Below, one piece after another: positions 36,007 to 44,403 of a stretch of DNA of 64,000 nucleotides. A model generated the notes under the pieces. The model was given only the letters and a program-made list of their open reading frames with translations, did no database searches and had not been told where the DNA came from. Position numbers and translations under genes: made by a program. This DNA is from JAZGER01 sp036480335 (lineage in GTDB: Bacteria; Pseudomonadota; Gammaproteobacteria; DSM-19610): contig JAZGGH010000005.1 of NCBI GenBank assembly GCA_036480335.1, positions 22,119 to 86,118 of the forward strand, in the 5' to 3' direction. Position 1 is the first letter of the stretch, and each line of letters starts with the position of its first letter.

Positions 36007-36495
36007 ATGAATTTAACTCGCTCTGTATTTATCGTGCCATTCAGCATCCTCGTTCTATCATGCATGACCAACGGATGCGCTGGAAAAATCTTCAAAGACA
36101 AGCCTCCAAGCGTAGTAATACAAGTTACAGCTTCTTCAGATCTAAACCCGGATATACAGGAACGGCCATCCCCGATTGTGCTGCGAATCTATACGCTAAA
36201 ATCTGATGACATCTTTAAAAATGCTGGTTTCTTTGCACTCTATGAACAGGATGCCAATATTTTGGGTGGCGATCTGATTTCACGTGAAGAACTGGAAATC
36301 TCTCCCGGTGAGATCCGCACATTAGAAAAACGTGAATTACCGATGGGGCCCCATTTTATAGGTGTACTGGCAGCATACCGCGATCTGGACAACGCCGTGT
36401 GGCGCGGCACTATCGCTACACCCGCTGACAAAACCACAAACATCAGCATCACCCTGGAAAAGCTGACACTCACAGTGACATCTGGCAAGAAATAA
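36007..36495 (+). CDS. tssJ: T6SS outer-membrane lipoprotein TssJ
   Basis: A 162-residue lipoprotein (signal segment to about residue 24, CAGKIF) of the VasD/SciN family: SPIVLRIYTLKSDDIFKNAGFFALYEQD and the C-terminal TTNISITLEKLTLTV. It anchors TssM to the outer membrane. First gene of the rightward T6SS operon, divergent from tagH across about 240 bp. Confidence 0.92.
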   Translation: MNLTRSVFIVPFSILVLSCMTNGCAGKIFKDKPPSVVIQVTASSDLNPDIQERPSPIVLRIYTLKSDDIFKNAGFFALYEQDANILGGDLISREELEISPGEIRTLEKRELPMGPHFIGVLAAYRDLDNAVWRGTIATPADKTTNISITLEKLTLTVTSGKK

Positions 36496-36548
36496 ATGCT
36501 GATTTTAACTTAATGAGATCTCGATAGATCCTGGCACACCTCAAAAAT

Positions 36549-38660
36549 ATGACAGACAGCTTAAAAATAATCGGCAAATATACTATCGAGTCCGAGGTAG
36601 GCAGGGGTGCAATGGGAGTCGTCTATAAAGGCCTCGATCCGATAATCAATCGATATGTAGCCATCAAAACCCTCACCCGGCGAGGCTCAGACAGCGAAGC
36701 TGATGAACTCGCAGCGCGCTTCAAACAAGAAGCGCAAGCCGCTGGCCGATTGAATCACCCTGGCATTGTCAGTGTTTACGAATACGGCGAGGAGGACGAT
36801 CTTACCTACATCGCGATGGAGCTGGTCGAAGGCTATACATTGACCGAACTGAGCACACAGAAAGTTCACTTCACCATCAATGAAATCTCAAATCTGATGA
36901 TCAAGGTACTCGATGCACTCCACTATGCGCACAGCAAAGGCGTAGTACATCGGGACATTAAACCGTCTAATATAATGCGCACAGAGAGCGGTGAAGTTAA
37001 AATTACCGATTTTGGTATTGCGCGCATTGACTCATCCGAACTCACACAGTTTGGCACAGTGATCGGCACACCCGGTTACATGTCACCTGAACAGTTGCAA
37101 GGTCACCCGGTTGATTTTCGCTCAGATATATTTTCCTGCGGCATCTTGTTTTATGAATTATTGACGGGCGAAACGGCCTTTTCGGCAACCAATATTACTT
37201 CTACAATGTATAAAGTCGTTCATACAGAATTGCCGCCTGCATCAAAAATATGCCCCACAGTACCCGCATCCTATGACGCTGTTCTATCCAAAGCTATGGC
37301 AAAAAACCCGCAAGACCGGTTTTCTAGCGCAGAAGCATTTGCTCAGGCGATAAAGGCGATTATTTCTGCTGACGATACACTAATGCCCGCAGGATTCGTA
37401 ACAGAACCCAATAGTGACAAAACGATTATCCAACCGCGAACAGCGCCTGATTTAACCCCACCCTCCTCGTTGCCTGGCACGACTGCAACAAACCAACAAG
37501 AAGCGGTAAATACTGACCCGCTAGAAGCGCTTTTATCCACACCTGTGGATACAGCCACAACAACAGATCAATCAACTCCGCCACAAGCAAGGAAACAACA
37601 AACCAAACCCTCACTCCCAAAACAGGGTAACCGCCGATATTTAATCATTGGCGCAAGCATGCTTGCACTCGCTGCTGCAAGTATCTCCGCACTGCTATTT
37701 TTGCCTGGCTTGCTGAACCCTGTAGAAGAGTTACCACAGCCCGCTGAAACGGACGAGCTACGCCAACCCGTTACACCACCCAAAGTGGCAGCAAAGCCCA
37801 TTGCGCCTCGCCTTAAAACGGGAGAGCACTTCAAGGACTGTGTGACCTGCCCTGAAATGATCGTCGTTCCAAAGGGGTCGTTTACACAAGGATCACATGC
37901 TTCAGAGCCAGGTCGAGAAACAAACGAAGGCCCTCAACATACGGTTCATATCAGTTACCCGTTAGCCATTGGACAATTTGAAGTGACGCGCCATCAGTTT
38001 GCACAGTTTGTAGCTGACAGCGGTTTTACGCAATCAGGTTGTACGACCTACGAAGACGGAAACTGGACGCTACGCAATGACCGAAACTGGGAATCACCCG
38101 GGTTTTACCAGGATGAATCTGAACCGGTCACCTGTGTATCATGGAAAGATGCCAGCCAGTACGCCAGTTGGCTGGCAAAAAAAACGGGAAAAGATTATCG
38201 CCTGTTAAGTGCCTCGGAGTGGGAATACACTGCCAGAGCGGGCGCTGACACCGCTCGAAACTGGGGTGATGACCCTGATACTGCTTGCCAATATACCAAT
38301 ATTGCCGATCAAACTACGCAAGATGATTACCCTGGCTGGAAGATCCATAACTGTATGGACAGCTTCGTTAATACAGCGCCAGTGGAAGGGTTTAAAGCCA
38401 ATAAATTTGGCCTCTATGCTACACTCGGTAATGTCTTCGAATGGGTTGATGACTGCTGGAACAACAACTATCAGGATGCTCCAAACGATGGTTCAGCCTG
38501 GCTTGAAGGCGACTGCACCAACCGTTTGCTACGTGGGGGCTCCTGGTTCAGCCAGCCACAATACGTGCGCTCCGCCTACCGTAACCCCTTTAAACCTGAC
38601 ACCCGTGCTAGTACTTTCGGTATACGGGTTGCACGCGAACTATCCAATAGCCAGAATTAA
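36549..38660 (+). CDS. ppkA: Ser/Thr protein kinase PpkA fused to an FGE-fold sensor domain
   Basis: A 703-residue membrane kinase. The kinase domain (about 11-270) has a complete active site: GRGAMG at 18-23, Lys40, HRDIKPSN at 134-141, DFG at 154-156. After a Thr/Pro-rich segment there is one transmembrane helix (about 363-388), then a periplasmic FGE/sulfatase-modifying-type domain (about 430-700, VVPKGSFTQGS, LLSASEWEYTARAG, LGNVFEWVDDCW, LLRGGSWF). The two FGE catalytic cysteines are missing (SWFSQPQYVRSAYR), so the outer domain probably senses rather than catalyses. PpkA phosphorylates Fha or TssL to start T6SS firing. Opposed by PppA. Confidence 0.92.
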   Translation: MTDSLKIIGKYTIESEVGRGAMGVVYKGLDPIINRYVAIKTLTRRGSDSEADELAARFKQEAQAAGRLNHPGIVSVYEYGEEDDLTYIAMELVEGYTLTELSTQKVHFTINEISNLMIKVLDALHYAHSKGVVHRDIKPSNIMRTESGEVKITDFGIARIDSSELTQFGTVIGTPGYMSPEQLQGHPVDFRSDIFSCGILFYELLTGETAFSATNITSTMYKVVHTELPPASKICPTVPASYDAVLSKAMAKNPQDRFSSAEAFAQAIKAIISADDTLMPAGFVTEPNSDKTIIQPRTAPDLTPPSSLPGTTATNQQEAVNTDPLEALLSTPVDTATTTDQSTPPQARKQQTKPSLPKQGNRRYLIIGASMLALAAASISALLFLPGLLNPVEELPQPAETDELRQPVTPPKVAAKPIAPRLKTGEHFKDCVTCPEMIVVPKGSFTQGSHASEPGRETNEGPQHTVHISYPLAIGQFEVTRHQFAQFVADSGFTQSGCTTYEDGNWTLRNDRNWESPGFYQDESEPVTCVSWKDASQYASWLAKKTGKDYRLLSASEWEYTARAGADTARNWGDDPDTACQYTNIADQTTQDDYPGWKIHNCMDSFVNTAPVEGFKANKFGLYATLGNVFEWVDDCWNNNYQDAPNDGSAWLEGDCTNRLLRGGSWFSQPQYVRSAYRNPFKPDTRASTFGIRVARELSNSQN

Positions 38661-38685
38661 AAACCTGCAATTAAGGATTATGACA

Positions 38686-39456
38686 ATGCAAATATACGCC
38701 AACCTATATAGAATCGCATTCCCAGCCCTGTTGTTGCTCTCAGGTTGCGCCACACACGCACCGACAATTTCTCACACACATATTGGTCATGCCATGACAG
38801 GCTGGGCAGACACACCCAATCAGGACGGCCTGTTCATCGTTGCTGAAAAGGCCGCGAAATCTGCAATACAGGCGGCCGAAACAGCAGCCGCTCCACAAGC
38901 CGGCCTGTCCAGTATCAGAACCAGCATTACAAACGTTATCAACGACACAAACCGTGCATTTCTTACAAGTGGAGAAGTAACAGGCAAACGACAATATGGC
39001 GTCAAAGATGCCTTGACAGAGACAGCCCGCCACATTGAGTTTGCCGCTAATTCACCCGATTCTAGCGACAACATCCGCAACCTGGGACCACAGTTCAGCG
39101 GCAACGCCAGATTTGTATTTGATCGTTGCGATCTCATTACAGCGCTTGGTTATGAAATAGTGAACTCTAACTCTGTTGAAGAAGCCTCCATTCTATCGCA
39201 AGAAATTCTCAAGCTAGTCCATGCCAATCTAAAAGGTAACGACTCAAATGGCGATGGCAAAACCGGATCGTCACCAGAAGAGTACGGCCTGAAACAACTG
39301 CGTACCGAGCTACAGACAATGATCGACCAGGAAGATCCACCCTACAGAACGGTTGATTCCTGGTACCTGTTTAACCTTATCAAGCTTCCATCTGGTGACT
39401 GGATATTTAGAAAGTTAGGCGGTGCAGGCTCAAATGGACAGGGCAGTGGCTATTAA
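38686..39456 (+). CDS. Lipoprotein of the T6SS regulatory operon, unknown function
   Basis: About 256 residues with a lipobox LLLLSGC (Cys21). The rest is soluble and largely helical, with a short calcium-loop-like stretch (GNDSNGDGKTG). The start at 38686 is preferred because AAGGA lies 8 nt upstream; the ATG at 38680 is too close. A much longer in-frame reading back into ppkA has no support. It follows ppkA by 25 nt, so it may be an envelope partner of the PpkA sensor domain, comparable in position to the tagQRST genes of Pseudomonas, but no sequence match was recognised. Confidence 0.65.
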   Translation: MQIYANLYRIAFPALLLLSGCATHAPTISHTHIGHAMTGWADTPNQDGLFIVAEKAAKSAIQAAETAAAPQAGLSSIRTSITNVINDTNRAFLTSGEVTGKRQYGVKDALTETARHIEFAANSPDSSDNIRNLGPQFSGNARFVFDRCDLITALGYEIVNSNSVEEASILSQEILKLVHANLKGNDSNGDGKTGSSPEEYGLKQLRTELQTMIDQEDPPYRTVDSWYLFNLIKLPSGDWIFRKLGGAGSNGQGSGY

Positions 39457-40318
39457 TTATTTGACTAAAGCAACCTCAGTACCCGCACTGGCACAAACAG
39501 CTCTTGTTTCCAGCAGCTTATGGTTGATTCTGTTGCTCCTGTTATTGGGTTCAAACGCTGGCCAGGCAGCAGACTGTGGTGATGGATCTGGAAGCATAGC
39601 TATCCAGGCCTGTAAAAATGAACTGGCGCGCTCATCTAATAGCATTGACGTAAGACTCCGTTATGCCGATGTACTCATGCGCCAAAATAAATATCAGCAA
39701 GCAACAGATATCCTTGGTGCCGCTCTAAGAATGCAACCTGGAAACAGGGAAGTTAAACAAAAACTCCGACTCGCTTCCAGCCTTGCCGATGAAAAAAAGT
39801 CAATCAGCAACCAAAAAATTAAAGCACCCGCCACCGGCACAAGCAGTAGTCTGAACAAGATTTTATGCAAAACATTGAAAGGTCAGCGGGCTATCAATGC
39901 CTGTAATAAAGTCATCAGCGAAGACCCACGCAATGTCACCGCCCTCATCCGGCGAGGCGACGAACTGTTGGCGCTAAATAAAGCCAGCGATGCCGTAACC
40001 AGTTATCGATTGGCGCTTGCTATAAATCCAAACAATCCATCATTGCAAAACAAACTATTGGAAGCCGATTCAAGAATATCCAGAAAAAAATCTATCCCCG
40101 TTGCCAGGAAGAAAGCAGTGACTATATCTTCAAAACCTAAACAACAAAAACCCTCACCACAATCCAAACAGACTCACTCGATAGCAATCGCTGAAGTAGT
40201 GCCAGACGAATTAGATATCACTAATACGCATCCCGGAGTGACTTCACAGCTTGAACCCAACCCGTTAACTCCACAACAATACAGTAATGCACCTCTTTCG
40301 AACGGTGCTACTTTCTGA
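39434..40318 (+). CDS. TPR-containing exported protein of the T6SS regulatory operon
   Basis: About 294 residues; a GTG at 39422 is an alternative start. A signal segment (LWLILLLLLLGSNAGQA) is followed by two TPR-like pairs (RLRYADVLMRQNKYQQATDI and IRRGDELLALNKASDAVTSY), then a Lys/Pro/Gln-rich C-terminal tail. The start lies inside the end of the lipoprotein gene, so the two are coupled. Probably periplasmic. Function unknown. Confidence 0.65.
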   Translation: MDRAVAINYLTKATSVPALAQTALVSSSLWLILLLLLLGSNAGQAADCGDGSGSIAIQACKNELARSSNSIDVRLRYADVLMRQNKYQQATDILGAALRMQPGNREVKQKLRLASSLADEKKSISNQKIKAPATGTSSSLNKILCKTLKGQRAINACNKVISEDPRNVTALIRRGDELLALNKASDAVTSYRLALAINPNNPSLQNKLLEADSRISRKKSIPVARKKAVTISSKPKQQKPSPQSKQTHSIAIAEVVPDELDITNTHPGVTSQLEPNPLTPQQYSNAPLSNGATF

Positions 40319-40736
40319 GCACATAGAATCAAAATGATTAGAATAACCTAATATTATTAGATAAAAATAGACCAGCAGTAGATACACAAGAGTGCATTTC
40401 ATCCGGTCATTTCGCCAACTTAATCCTCTACATAAAGTACGGCCTCAAAACGGTCAATTTCAGCATGACTCATTTGTAACATTCCCAGTCCCAAATTAGG
40501 AACAACAACTACTTTGGGCTAACAAAGTAGCGTTACTCCCTTGACTGCTTGGCCATCTGTTGCTACCTTTCAAGTATTAAGTAATCACTATGTTTAGTTA
40601 CAATCACACGTAATTATAGTTACAGCAACAATCTTTACTGGTTTAAAAGTCGATATTTTTCAGGCGGTGTAACTCTATATTGAAATATTAGGTTTTCAGA
40701 AGCAACAGACGCAATGTACTGAACAGAGGACAGAGT
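40319..40736. other. Intergenic region before the surface-redox operon
   Basis: About 418 bp, AT-rich, with no convincing gene. The only structure I see is an 8-bp stem with a 6-nt loop at 40509-40530 (CTACTTTG ... CAAAGTAG). The promoter of the downstream operon must lie here, but no clear -35/-10 pair stands out. A GAGGA ribosome site precedes 40737. Confidence 0.5.
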
Positions 40737-43517
40737 ATGCACAACGCATTTTCTCAAGTACCACTCTTTATCAAAAGCATTGTCTTTGCTTTTGGATTAT
40801 TGTTTTCTATCTTCAGTAGCGCACTGCATGCAACGGTGACTTGGGACGGCGATACTGGAGTTAGTAAGCAAGTATTCGAATTACATTGTACCAGGTGTCA
40901 TGATGGGGTAATGAAAATAGTTGACACCCCTCCTGACCCAGCGTTTGATGCCCCCGATGAGTTCAATTGGAAAGATTACACAACTACAAAAAACAATATC
41001 ATTTCTATAATAGGGGACGATAGCACCAACCCCATAATAGAAGGTAGAATGCGAAATAGCAGCGCCCCCATGCCGCCTGTTGGATTATTAAATCCTACCA
41101 CCCCAATCGAATTGGTGGAACAATGGAAAATTGATGGAACACTCAAAAATGCCGCACCAACGATAACTACTGGTTCCGCCACGACCAATACCACAAATGG
41201 CTCTATAACACTGGAAGCCTCGGTATTCGCTAACGGTCTTCCCACTACTTTCTTATTTCAATGGATAGAAGGTGACGGCAGCCTAGACTGGAATGCTGTG
41301 GTGCCGACAAACACCGCCTCAATATCTACTAGCAGCACAGGTGGTGGCAACACAGCTGAGTCCGTCTCGGTCGATATTCCAGTTCTAAAATGTAACACCA
41401 CATACCAATACCGCAGCCAGGCAACGAATAGTACTGGTTCATCACCCTTTGGAAGTACCCGGACTGTCCCTATTGGCGCATGTACAACTCTGGATGCGGA
41501 CGGTGATGGATGGCTTAACGATGCCGATAATTGTCCAAATGATGCGAATCCTGAGGATCCCCAGGAAAACCTGGATGGTGATCTTCTTGGAGATGTATGC
41601 GACGACGATATAGATGGTGACGGTGTTAGCAATGCGGCAGAAAATGCGATCCAGAATGCTGATGGCAGCATTGCCATGGATCCACGAGATGAAAATGACG
41701 CTGGACTGGCCACTCTGGACTTCGATGGTGACGGTCAAACCAATATCGACGAGTTTAACAACTGCACGAACCTCGGTGTCTCACCTTGTGATGCTATCAA
41801 TTCCGGGTTGATACCACCTGTCATCAGCTTGCAACAAAGCATCATTGTAACGGCAACGGGTTATTTAACTGCAGTTGATCTTGACGTTACCACGTCGGGT
41901 ATTGGTACAGTGAACCTCAAATCTGATCCGAGCACCCTCGGATCCTTCCGTCCGGGCCACCATCAGATCATATGGACCGCAACTGACGAAGATAACTTTG
42001 AATCCATGGTAACTCAGGTAGTAGATGTGCTACCTCTTGTCCGACTTGGCGGCTCACAGGTTACTGGAGAAGGGCGTACCATCAGCGTACCTGTTGTCTT
42101 GAATGGAAATGCGCCGACTTACCCAGTTTCAGTCAATTATACGGTAACAGGCACTGCCGATAGCTCTGATTTCAATCCTTTAACTGGAACGCTGGATATT
42201 ATTACCGGCACAAACGGGGTAATAGACATTAATATCCTTTCCGATATTACCCCTGAGCCTGATGAAGACGTTCTGATCAATCTAACTGGCGTTAGCAGTA
42301 GCGCTAACGCAATGCTCAGCAATGACCTCACCCATACCGTTGTTATTACCGAACGCAATATCGAACCCAGCGCCTCTATCAGAATCGAGCAAAGTGGCTC
42401 TCGTAGTTCCTACGTCTACACGAGTCTTGGCGAGGTAACCATTACAGCGAATGCTATCGACCCAAATGATGACAGTCTAACCATTGATTGGAGTTTTACC
42501 GATGCAGCACTGAGAGCACCTGCCACGAACAGTCCATCCTTCACCATAGCGCCAGCAACTCTCACCACCCTCATCCCTGGCAACTACCAGATCGTAGTCC
42601 TGGTGAGTGACGGGATCAACCAAATAACTAACACCGTACAACTGGTCATGGCGATAGACCCCCCAATATTAAGCGCAACCCAGGATACTGATGGCGATGG
42701 GATCCCCAATGTTGATGGACCAATCCAGGACAGCGATGGTGATGGCATAAACGATGCTGCAGAGGGGCGTACAGACAGCGACGGTGACGGATTGCCTGAT
42801 TACATTGATCCTATTGATGATCCAACGTTACTTAATAGTCGAGTACTCGGTGATGGAAACAACAATGCCTCCCGTGCAATGATGACTGATGCAGGCCTGA
42901 GCCTAGCCCTAGGCGATACTGCTATCACTACTCAGGCACCAGATGCTCAACCGATGAAGGTCGGTGCCCAGCTCTTTGCATCAGATGTGAAAGATGCTTC
43001 GGGCAATATAGTCACGGCACCAGGCTTCACTATCGTCAGCGGTGTATATGATTTCGAAATTCGTGGCCTATCAGATGCCCAGCGCATCGGCCGGGTCGTA
43101 ATCCCGTTATCGCAATCGATTCCCACACAAGCTACATTCCTCAAGTTTTCCAGAAGCGCCTGGACTGCTTTCGTTGAAACGGCAACCGATGGTATCCGAT
43201 CGGCCAAGAGTGATACAGATAGCAACGAATGCCCCCCTCCGGGTGATTCTAGGTACCAGGCTGGCCTGATTGCCTTCAACGACTGCCTGGAGCTTACACT
43301 GACGGATGGCGGCCCCAATGACGCAGATGGTGAAGCCAATGGTGTTATAAAGGATCCTGGTGCTGTTACTATCCCTGCAAGCACACCAACAACAACCAGC
43401 TCCGATGCAAATTCTTCACCAGGCGGTGCAGGTGCATTCGGTGTAGGGTGGTTACTGATGCTCAGCGCACTGTTGTGGTTACCCCGCCGTTTCAAACAAG
43501 GAGAAAAGAATGGCTAA
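40737..43517 (+). CDS. Monoheme surface protein with calcium repeats and GlyGly-CTERM tail
   Basis: A 926-residue exported protein. Signal peptide to about residue 32, then one heme c site CTRCH (51-55). There is an Ig-like region, a cluster of thrombospondin-type-3/EF-loop repeats (DADGDGWLNDADNCP, DDDIDGDGVSN, DFDGDGQTN, later DTDGDGIPN, DSDGDGIND, DSDGDGLPD), a Calx-beta-like segment (about 430-540) and a choice-of-anchor-U-type module (CPPPGDSRY ... GGPNDADGEANGVIKDPG). The extreme C-terminus is Gly-rich (GGAGAFGVG), then a hydrophobic helix and RR: a GlyGly-CTERM sorting signal cut by rhombosortase. Its stop overlaps the beta-barrel gene. Likely calcium-stabilised, cell-surface, redox-active. 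Confidence 0.75.
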   Translation: MHNAFSQVPLFIKSIVFAFGLLFSIFSSALHATVTWDGDTGVSKQVFELHCTRCHDGVMKIVDTPPDPAFDAPDEFNWKDYTTTKNNIISIIGDDSTNPIIEGRMRNSSAPMPPVGLLNPTTPIELVEQWKIDGTLKNAAPTITTGSATTNTTNGSITLEASVFANGLPTTFLFQWIEGDGSLDWNAVVPTNTASISTSSTGGGNTAESVSVDIPVLKCNTTYQYRSQATNSTGSSPFGSTRTVPIGACTTLDADGDGWLNDADNCPNDANPEDPQENLDGDLLGDVCDDDIDGDGVSNAAENAIQNADGSIAMDPRDENDAGLATLDFDGDGQTNIDEFNNCTNLGVSPCDAINSGLIPPVISLQQSIIVTATGYLTAVDLDVTTSGIGTVNLKSDPSTLGSFRPGHHQIIWTATDEDNFESMVTQVVDVLPLVRLGGSQVTGEGRTISVPVVLNGNAPTYPVSVNYTVTGTADSSDFNPLTGTLDIITGTNGVIDINILSDITPEPDEDVLINLTGVSSSANAMLSNDLTHTVVITERNIEPSASIRIEQSGSRSSYVYTSLGEVTITANAIDPNDDSLTIDWSFTDAALRAPATNSPSFTIAPATLTTLIPGNYQIVVLVSDGINQITNTVQLVMAIDPPILSATQDTDGDGIPNVDGPIQDSDGDGINDAAEGRTDSDGDGLPDYIDPIDDPTLLNSRVLGDGNNNASRAMMTDAGLSLALGDTAITTQAPDAQPMKVGAQLFASDVKDASGNIVTAPGFTIVSGVYDFEIRGLSDAQRIGRVVIPLSQSIPTQATFLKFSRSAWTAFVETATDGIRSAKSDTDSNECPPPGDSRYQAGLIAFNDCLELTLTDGGPNDADGEANGVIKDPGAVTIPASTPTTTSSDANSSPGGAGAFGVGWLLMLSALLWLPRRFKQGEKNG

Positions 43518-44400
43518 TCAATACCAGCTGACTCTGCTTGCTACGCTGCTCATGCCCGGTTGGTTGGTTGCTGCCGAACGCCCCTGGTCGATTGATGTAA
43601 CGATCGGTGGAGGTAAAAATACGAATATCGGTAATGCGGAACGTCACAGGGATATTATCGATGATAACTTTGGTGTTGTTACTGCGGGTGCAAACTATGT
43701 TTGGGCCTTCGGGCCACAATCAGTTACCGCGCGTGGATTTGCAGAAGCGGAATTGCTGGATGAAATCAGTGATTTAAGTCGATATACCGGAGGGGGTCGG
43801 TTAATCTACCGTCGGCAATTGAATCCCTTGCCAACATCCGCTTCTCTGGAGGCCAGTCTAAATGCCCAGGTTGATAACTATGATGTCAACCAGAGAGACA
43901 GTACTGTTGCCTCCGCACAAGTATTGATCAGCAAGCCACTCTTCGGCCGGGCGAATCTTTCTGTTGGTGCTGAATACTCGTATCGCGATTCGGAAGGTTC
44001 TGTCTGGGACCTGGCGCATTACCGCGGATTCTTAAACGGCAACGTTTCGCTCCTGCAGGGCTGGTCAATTTATGGTAATTACAGTTATATCGATGGTGAA
44101 GTAGCCTCAACGGCACAAACACGCTTCAGTGATGGCAGTATACCTGGAGATATTTTTGGCTTAATCGCAGCAGCCAAAGACATCGAAAATGACGATGCCT
44201 TTAATAACCGTTTCTCTGACCGACGGTGGACTGCGTACAGTCTGCCAGCCACTTCAAACGCCGTAAAGCTCGGCATAAAAAAACAGTTCGCACAGGGTTT
44301 CATCCTTGATATATCTGCATTCTCAGTCTGGGTCAAAGCTAAGGCAAACAACGACTACGATACACAGGTATACCGTGCCAGCTTACAGAAGAGGTTTTGA
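43510..44400 (+). CDS. Outer-membrane beta-barrel protein, unknown family
   Basis: A 296-residue protein with a signal peptide (cleavage near VAA, residue 21). It shows many alternating polar/hydrophobic strands and a C-terminal aromatic (YRASLQKRF), the recognition signal for the BAM machinery. No plug or OmpA domain. The start overlaps the upstream gene by 8 nt and the stop is 3 nt before the triheme lipoprotein gene. By context it could house or anchor the heme proteins, as the barrel does in porin-cytochrome complexes, but there is no sequence match to MtrB that I can see. Its size suggests about 14 or fewer strands. Confidence 0.65.
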   Translation: MANQYQLTLLATLLMPGWLVAAERPWSIDVTIGGGKNTNIGNAERHRDIIDDNFGVVTAGANYVWAFGPQSVTARGFAEAELLDEISDLSRYTGGGRLIYRRQLNPLPTSASLEASLNAQVDNYDVNQRDSTVASAQVLISKPLFGRANLSVGAEYSYRDSEGSVWDLAHYRGFLNGNVSLLQGWSIYGNYSYIDGEVASTAQTRFSDGSIPGDIFGLIAAAKDIENDDAFNNRFSDRRWTAYSLPATSNAVKLGIKKQFAQGFILDISAFSVWVKAKANNDYDTQVYRASLQKRF

Positions 44401-44403
44401 CCA

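Noticed and set aside
38209..38685. Long in-frame 5' extension of the lipoprotein gene into ppkA
   Set aside because: It overlaps the conserved FGE domain of ppkA in another frame. The lipobox and ribosome site put the start at 38686.
40509..40530. Short hairpin as a riboswitch or terminator
   Set aside because: The stem is only 8 bp with no T-run and no conserved riboswitch core that I can recognise.
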